Below are positions 61,801 through 64,000 of a stretch of 64,000 nt of DNA, one piece after another (position 1 is the stretch's first letter; each line of letters opens with the position of its first letter). The translations under genes and the position numbers were made by a program. The notes under the pieces are model-generated. The model was not told the DNA's origin and searched no databases. It worked only from the letters and a program-made list of their open reading frames with translations. Origin of the DNA: CAYSUS01 sp964434165 (GTDB lineage: Bacteria; Planctomycetota; Planctomycetia; Pirellulales; Thermoguttaceae); assembly GCA_964434165.1 (NCBI GenBank), contig CAYSUS010000016.1, forward strand, positions 25,529 through 89,528. The letters run 5' to 3'.

Positions 61801-63906
61801 CGCGCCCAGCGGCTGCTGGAAATCGACGGCCAGGCGCACCGTGCCGCGCCGCGGCTCGGCCAGCAGCACGTCCCACCGCACGCCCTGCTCGGTGTCGGTG
61901 GCGTCGTACTCCTTCAGGCCCACGCCGTCCAGGGCGCGGATGGCCAGGGCCTTTGGTGTCCCCTTCGGCAGGAGCAGCGAGAGCCTGTCGGTCCGTGCCT
62001 CCTCGACGCGGTAGATCACCTCGTAGTGGGCCGACAGCACGTCGGGCAGGATACGGAGGAAGGAGAACGTCTTGGCCGTCCGTCGCGCCGCGGTCCGCTC
62101 GGCGACGAACGTGGCGCGGTAAGGCTGGCTCTCGTAGCGATAGGCCAGTTGCGTCGGCACGCCGCCCAGGCCGAACCGCGGCTTCTCGGCCTCGGCCAGG
62201 GGAATCAGCCGCTCCTGCTCGCCCAGGCGCGCGACGATGTCGTCCGTGCAGCTCACGGCCACCGCGCCCACGTCGCGGGCGGCCCCGCGGACCGCGAAGA
62301 CCGGCATCGCCACCTCGTGCGACTTCCAGTCGCGCAACCAGTCCGGCGGCGTGCGCGTGGCGCGGAAGCGGACCGTGTAGGTCTGCCCCGGCGTCACGCC
62401 CTGGGGCCACTGCGCACGCACGCGCCCCGCCTCCTCCCCGGCCCGCTCGTGCTCAAAGGCCAGGGCCGTCCCGTCCGGCCCGGTCACGCCCTCGACGCTC
62501 CAGCCGGCCGGCACCGAGAATTCCATCCCGAACAGCTCTTCGACCTCGGGCAGGAGCACGAAGGCCCCGTGCACCTCCTGGCGGCGGTCGGAGAGAATCA
62601 ACAGCGCGTTGGTCGTCACGGCGAGGCGCGCGGGGAGCTTCTCGAACTGCGCGGCCAGACCGTAGTCGGACTGGGGCGCGTAGTACATGGCCACCGGCTT
62701 CAAGAGCGGCGTTCCCGGCGCGGGCCGCACGTTGGCCTCCATCGACTCGGGCAGGACGCGGACCAGGCTCTCCAGGTCGGCGGGCGTGTCGATGCGGATC
62801 AAACCGGTCGGCGCGAGCGCGAGGGTCTTCAGCCGGTCCTCGCTCAGAAGCACGACCACCCCCGTGTGGCCCGCCACCTCGAGCGGCTCCAGGCGCGGGA
62901 CGGACCACTCGGCCAGGCGCGGCGGCGTGCGCACGGCCGAGACGTCGAGCACGACCCGCTCGGTGGTCTGCTCGCGGAGCTGGACCTCCAGGAAGCTTCG
63001 GCCCTGCTCTTCGACCTGGTTCCACCGCGCGAGCATCGGCGAGGAGACGTCGGTGACGTCGAACCCCTCAGGCAGCGCGAACCGGAATCGATCCACCGCC
63101 CGGTGCAGCACCTCCATCGAGATCGCGGCGTGCAGACCTTCATACGCCTGGGCCACCTCGCAGGCCGTGACGCTGCGGGCCATCACCACGCGGTCCTGGC
63201 GGGCCAGTCGGCTGTTGAGCGTCATCACCAGGCTCATGTCTCCGTCGCGGGGAACGAGGACGAACCGGGTCTGGCGCCCGTCGTCCTCCACCACGCGCGA
63301 GGCCACCTCGGCCCCGGTCTTGATCTCCACGTCGCCCGGCACGGTGAGCGCCATGCGCGCGGCCGGGGCGTGCGGGACGCGGAAGGCGAGGGCCTGCTGC
63401 GCGGCCGTGGTCTGCAAGGGGGCGACCATGTCGAGGCTCAGCGTGTGGCGCGCGCGGCCCTCGACGAAGAGCACGAGGCGGCCGTCCTTTCCCGCGCCGA
63501 CCGAGGCGGGCTTGCCGCCGAGCGTGGCCTCGCGCAGCCCCACGCCGGCCACGCTCAAGGGCACGGCGTGGAGCCCCTGTTCGAGCACTTCCAGATCGAG
63601 CGTACACGTGAAGTTGGCGCGGTCCTCGGCCACGTCGATCCGCGTATCGGCCGACAGCACGGCCCAGGCCCTGGGGGCTTTCTCCTCGGGGGCCTTCTTG
63701 GCCTTGGCCAGAAGCTCTTCGTACTCCGCGCGCTCCAGCAGCACGCGGCGGGGCTGGTTCTCCAGCAGCACGCTCAGGTCGGCGAACGGGACATACAGCT
63801 CGCGGACCAGGGGCGGGCGCCTTTCAGGCGGCTCTTCTCCGGCGAGGGCCGAGAAGGCCGCCAGCGCCATCGCCAGTCCGGAAAGGAGAATCGGCGGCTT
63901 ACGCAT
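55834..63906 (-). CDS. Giant exported membrane protein with internal duplication (unknown function)
   Basis: A 2690-residue protein I do not recognise. It begins with a signal peptide (MRKPPILLSGLAMALAAFSALAG). Residues ~30-1010 are beta-rich and include LYVPFADLSVLLENQPRRVLLERAEYEELLAKAKK. A Pro/Glu-rich linker spans ~1010-1110. Four or so membrane segments lie near 1145-1260, ending in ACATAAALALAVLLTASATA, which looks like a second signal peptide. From ~1260 the protein restarts with a similar plan (VPYAKYVELWNRAYPDKKLQ, then long beta repeats), then a Gln/charged coiled region near 2230-2500, and two C-terminal helices (AVVVVVVLLALSALRMG and STALIALGALALLLGFFPVYGLL). It looks like a tandem duplication or fusion of two related exported proteins. 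The start overlaps the preceding gene by 8 nt. Confidence 0.85.
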   Translation of the reverse strand: MRKPPILLSGLAMALAAFSALAGEEPPERRPPLVRELYVPFADLSVLLENQPRRVLLERAEYEELLAKAKKAPEEKAPRAWAVLSADTRIDVAEDRANFTCTLDLEVLEQGLHAVPLSVAGVGLREATLGGKPASVGAGKDGRLVLFVEGRARHTLSLDMVAPLQTTAAQQALAFRVPHAPAARMALTVPGDVEIKTGAEVASRVVEDDGRQTRFVLVPRDGDMSLVMTLNSRLARQDRVVMARSVTACEVAQAYEGLHAAISMEVLHRAVDRFRFALPEGFDVTDVSSPMLARWNQVEEQGRSFLEVQLREQTTERVVLDVSAVRTPPRLAEWSVPRLEPLEVAGHTGVVVLLSEDRLKTLALAPTGLIRIDTPADLESLVRVLPESMEANVRPAPGTPLLKPVAMYYAPQSDYGLAAQFEKLPARLAVTTNALLILSDRRQEVHGAFVLLPEVEELFGMEFSVPAGWSVEGVTGPDGTALAFEHERAGEEAGRVRAQWPQGVTPGQTYTVRFRATRTPPDWLRDWKSHEVAMPVFAVRGAARDVGAVAVSCTDDIVARLGEQERLIPLAEAEKPRFGLGGVPTQLAYRYESQPYRATFVAERTAARRTAKTFSFLRILPDVLSAHYEVIYRVEEARTDRLSLLLPKGTPKALAIRALDGVGLKEYDATDTEQGVRWDVLLAEPRRGTVRLAVDFQQPLGAGEKGEVQLPLIRAADVAYQSGLVAVEGSAELDVEVRTDARQVDVGELVEAAYQPGRRLLGVHSFAGDPPPVAAAVAPQASVPLYPAIVEKAALITLLSASGVSQTQATFELRTKALFLELTLPAESKLWSAEVNGAPIKPQREEDGDRARILVSLPAAAEAAVCRLRIVYQTPTRSPGMTGRVSLAAPALHLRAEAGAVPQKVPLADLQWKVRLPSGYELVASDGTVSPTELETEPPAAAVVAVVMYVLGGGTPGPGYIVRPMSRAAREVAETAVDSSRSVGRAYKTEKKSTVDESLPSPYYMSDDAAYAEQMDAEGEQRRLAPGVEKGPPDGDEAEPDALTPPERPAGSGEAMPREEPPPPPRPRTPAEPETKPATPPAATRTPELPQSAEKKPGKSETKALDDLAGVRSLQIELGMKPEEGGSVVTFQSLGEAPLLSVTVAHRPRLVTLGWALALLVALVGLVLIYRSARAKARFILLVAAIATLVPVLPGMSLAAGPANMAFFAAALLVPFYLAVWLGRLVLGLVGWVLRGLFGYRRACATAAALALAVLLTASATAAPPEAKGLAALIELIEPAPPVSVPEDAVIIPYDPDSDTGIRDAEKMMVPYAKYVELWNRAYPDKKLQTKAPPAPYGLAGTSYSTRLSGDEYLRVEGQVTVEVFAEGYVSVPLALDGGVLTRAELDGRPAQISLPMPAEAAPRGNEPQKAEAAQPRAAPAGRFVVLQVSGKGRHELKLSVRMPLQRRGGWRIASGTLPAGPAASLAIVVPQERTEVRLSQVADRTSYDTEAPNQRIETALGAGGRLHVEWRPQVTAGEVDRALTAESDARLDVEESGLSLFWPLSLQFPRSQRERFTLSVPPEYLVEKVEGGNVRGWTARRADGEQTVEVTLLKAAKDRESFALRLWRQGPVGEGAFKQFDVPLVRVPEAGMQSGRITIRRSPLLELRAESTAGVTRIDVAASARPDSGPEPREDASTLGIEPFQAFRFASVPFTVRLAAEPAVARVRAEVQTVLKIAEIERTVEARVKLDVEGRPIYRVEVFLPHGLADEAVAAPGRFDWAVTALEDRRLLTVFLSEGQQGEVQVLVDGTMPGKGPGETVPVPRFEVRGVLSQRGDIAVQADPGVKVELRDPENLQTPLVGELASWLADGQRNVTRLALRYHRPDYAGTLALGVEEPEVLCTTISNVRFTSRAVEETILLDYTVRKAGVRELAFLLPPSMADARISVPDLQQKTVEPAPDGPEGWRRAVLRLQDEKIGQLRVLVQNDRLLERDATYEVPIPRIESGRAVRQYVTLQSAGRDEIVPGEPRELEPLSSGQNEWRTLEGYRLGGITRAYAVSPGAADPRLRVSTRVREAVRTAGASIGLAETDLVVDAAGAYRGEVVYRVDNSTEQFLQIALPGESRLWTARVDGEPVKPAEVPQGAIAAGDLRAHVRIPLVKTAPGELDYEVRVQYGGAMKRPRAGRRTRFPLVETVNIRVQRSQVRLHLPERFEWFDFRGTMGLVEDEGDLAAQRFDYYNKLVERLVETSREADAFAKARATSNLKQLGMAMKDMKSKMGDYAPNEALQQQLVRNAGVLQEAEEQVRRFEAAPPTQAEMDNRSRLNDLYAGQGAVRWKNTVQDVGGNWDVTTFDGQQPSAPRGNKFNDAWLDENGLLNQPLPPPADDGERGGEQPPAGPGARPSQPRAGAGGESRGDRHGGGEQGGGQRLRLQDAMPQGQAYTAQQPQAADVVVGKLRTELQKDAGRLDVRGLGTTESEQIMQYQQRLEKRLQQAPVSGRTSLERKVSEGIAELNADVDMSWTARDRKGQPGPDFSSAVPQMGGDFAPSADGVPDRSLAAEDSVRLWATATGGGRAPQLVGGSADGGLALTGMASLDVTLPKRGRVYRFTTPGGDCEIVARSASHEAIRGWIQSAVVVVVVLLALSALRMGRAGGFDWVLGAGFSTALIALGALALLLGFFPVYGLLAVIAGIAIKIYRRLNRPLPAAG

Positions 63907-64000
63907 GGCTCGGCCCTCCCGCGTCGCGCTTCGACTCGGGCGATGGCTCGGATTCAGGCTGGCCCGACGGCTCGGATTCCGGCGGCGACTCGGACGCCTC
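63899..64000 (-). CDS. C-terminal tail of an upstream gene, partial
   Basis: The minus strand is open from the right edge to a TAA at 63899. It encodes a low-complexity acidic tail rich in Glu, Ser and Pro (ESPPESEPSGQPESEPSPES), ending KRDAGGPSHA. The stop lies inside the start region of the giant gene (8-nt overlap around the ATG at 63906), which implies coupled translation. Too little is visible to name a product. Confidence 0.6.
   Translation of the reverse strand, partial: EASESPPESEPSGQPESEPSPESKRDAGGPSHA

Overview
The window is high-GC bacterial DNA with densely packed genes on both strands. The gene content points to a member of the Planctomycetota (or a close PVC relative), probably uncultured. 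Indicators are a PEP-CTERM sorting signal, a type I sulfatase, three Tat-exported Gfo/Idh/MocA oxidoreductases, a hydrazine-synthase-alpha-like beta-propeller, a DUF4838 protein, a GH123-like protein, a PmoA-like DUF6807 protein, a GxxExxY remnant and a protein kinase fused to a tubulin-like domain. This assignment rests on family knowledge; no rRNA or tRNA gene was seen. Starts were chosen by signal peptides, Shine-Dalgarno sequences and family N-termini.

Region 1 (1-7495) is a regulated catabolic island. A FadR-type GntR regulator and a HzsA-like secreted propeller gene run leftwards. Rightwards run two different PLP aminotransferases, an amidohydrolase-like DUF6282 protein and an MFS transporter. 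The two transcription units start from divergent consensus-like sigma70 promoters. Each carries the same CTCATC-W-GATGAG palindrome inside its -35/-10 spacer, so the GntR protein probably represses both. The substrate is unknown. Region 2 (7579-15537) encodes exported proteins: a PQQ-type propeller with an N-terminal methyltransferase fold, a frameshifted protein of unknown family, and a GH123-like protein.

Region 3 (15776-22512) is a signalling module. It has a Ser/Thr kinase-tubulin fusion preceded by an FHA-EAL protein 15 bp away on the same strand, and a divergent REC-GGDEF-CBS protein. Both cyclic-di-GMP domains have lost catalytic motifs. Region 4 (22745-25116) is a translationally coupled glycosyltransferase and FAD amine-oxidase-like pair for surface glycans.

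Region 5 (25683-43273) is a glycan and sugar-acid utilisation zone: PmoA-like protein, RraA-like aldolase, LamG-DUF4838 protein, heparinase II/III-like protein, three exported sugar oxidoreductases, a HEAT protein and a sulfatase with C-terminal HEAT repeats. Region 6 (43352-51094) holds small membrane genes, a decayed mobile-type gene, clpS, a PEP-CTERM protein, a five-copy GC-only palindromic repeat array, an SSS sodium symporter and an alpha/beta-hydrolase lipoprotein. Region 7 (51832-64000) has an OYE-GltD fusion, a threonine aldolase flanked by twin palindromes, a 2690-residue exported/membrane protein with an internal duplication, and the tail of a further gene.

Imperfect palindromic intergenic elements sharing a core recur at 15661, 22518, 30652 and 55658.
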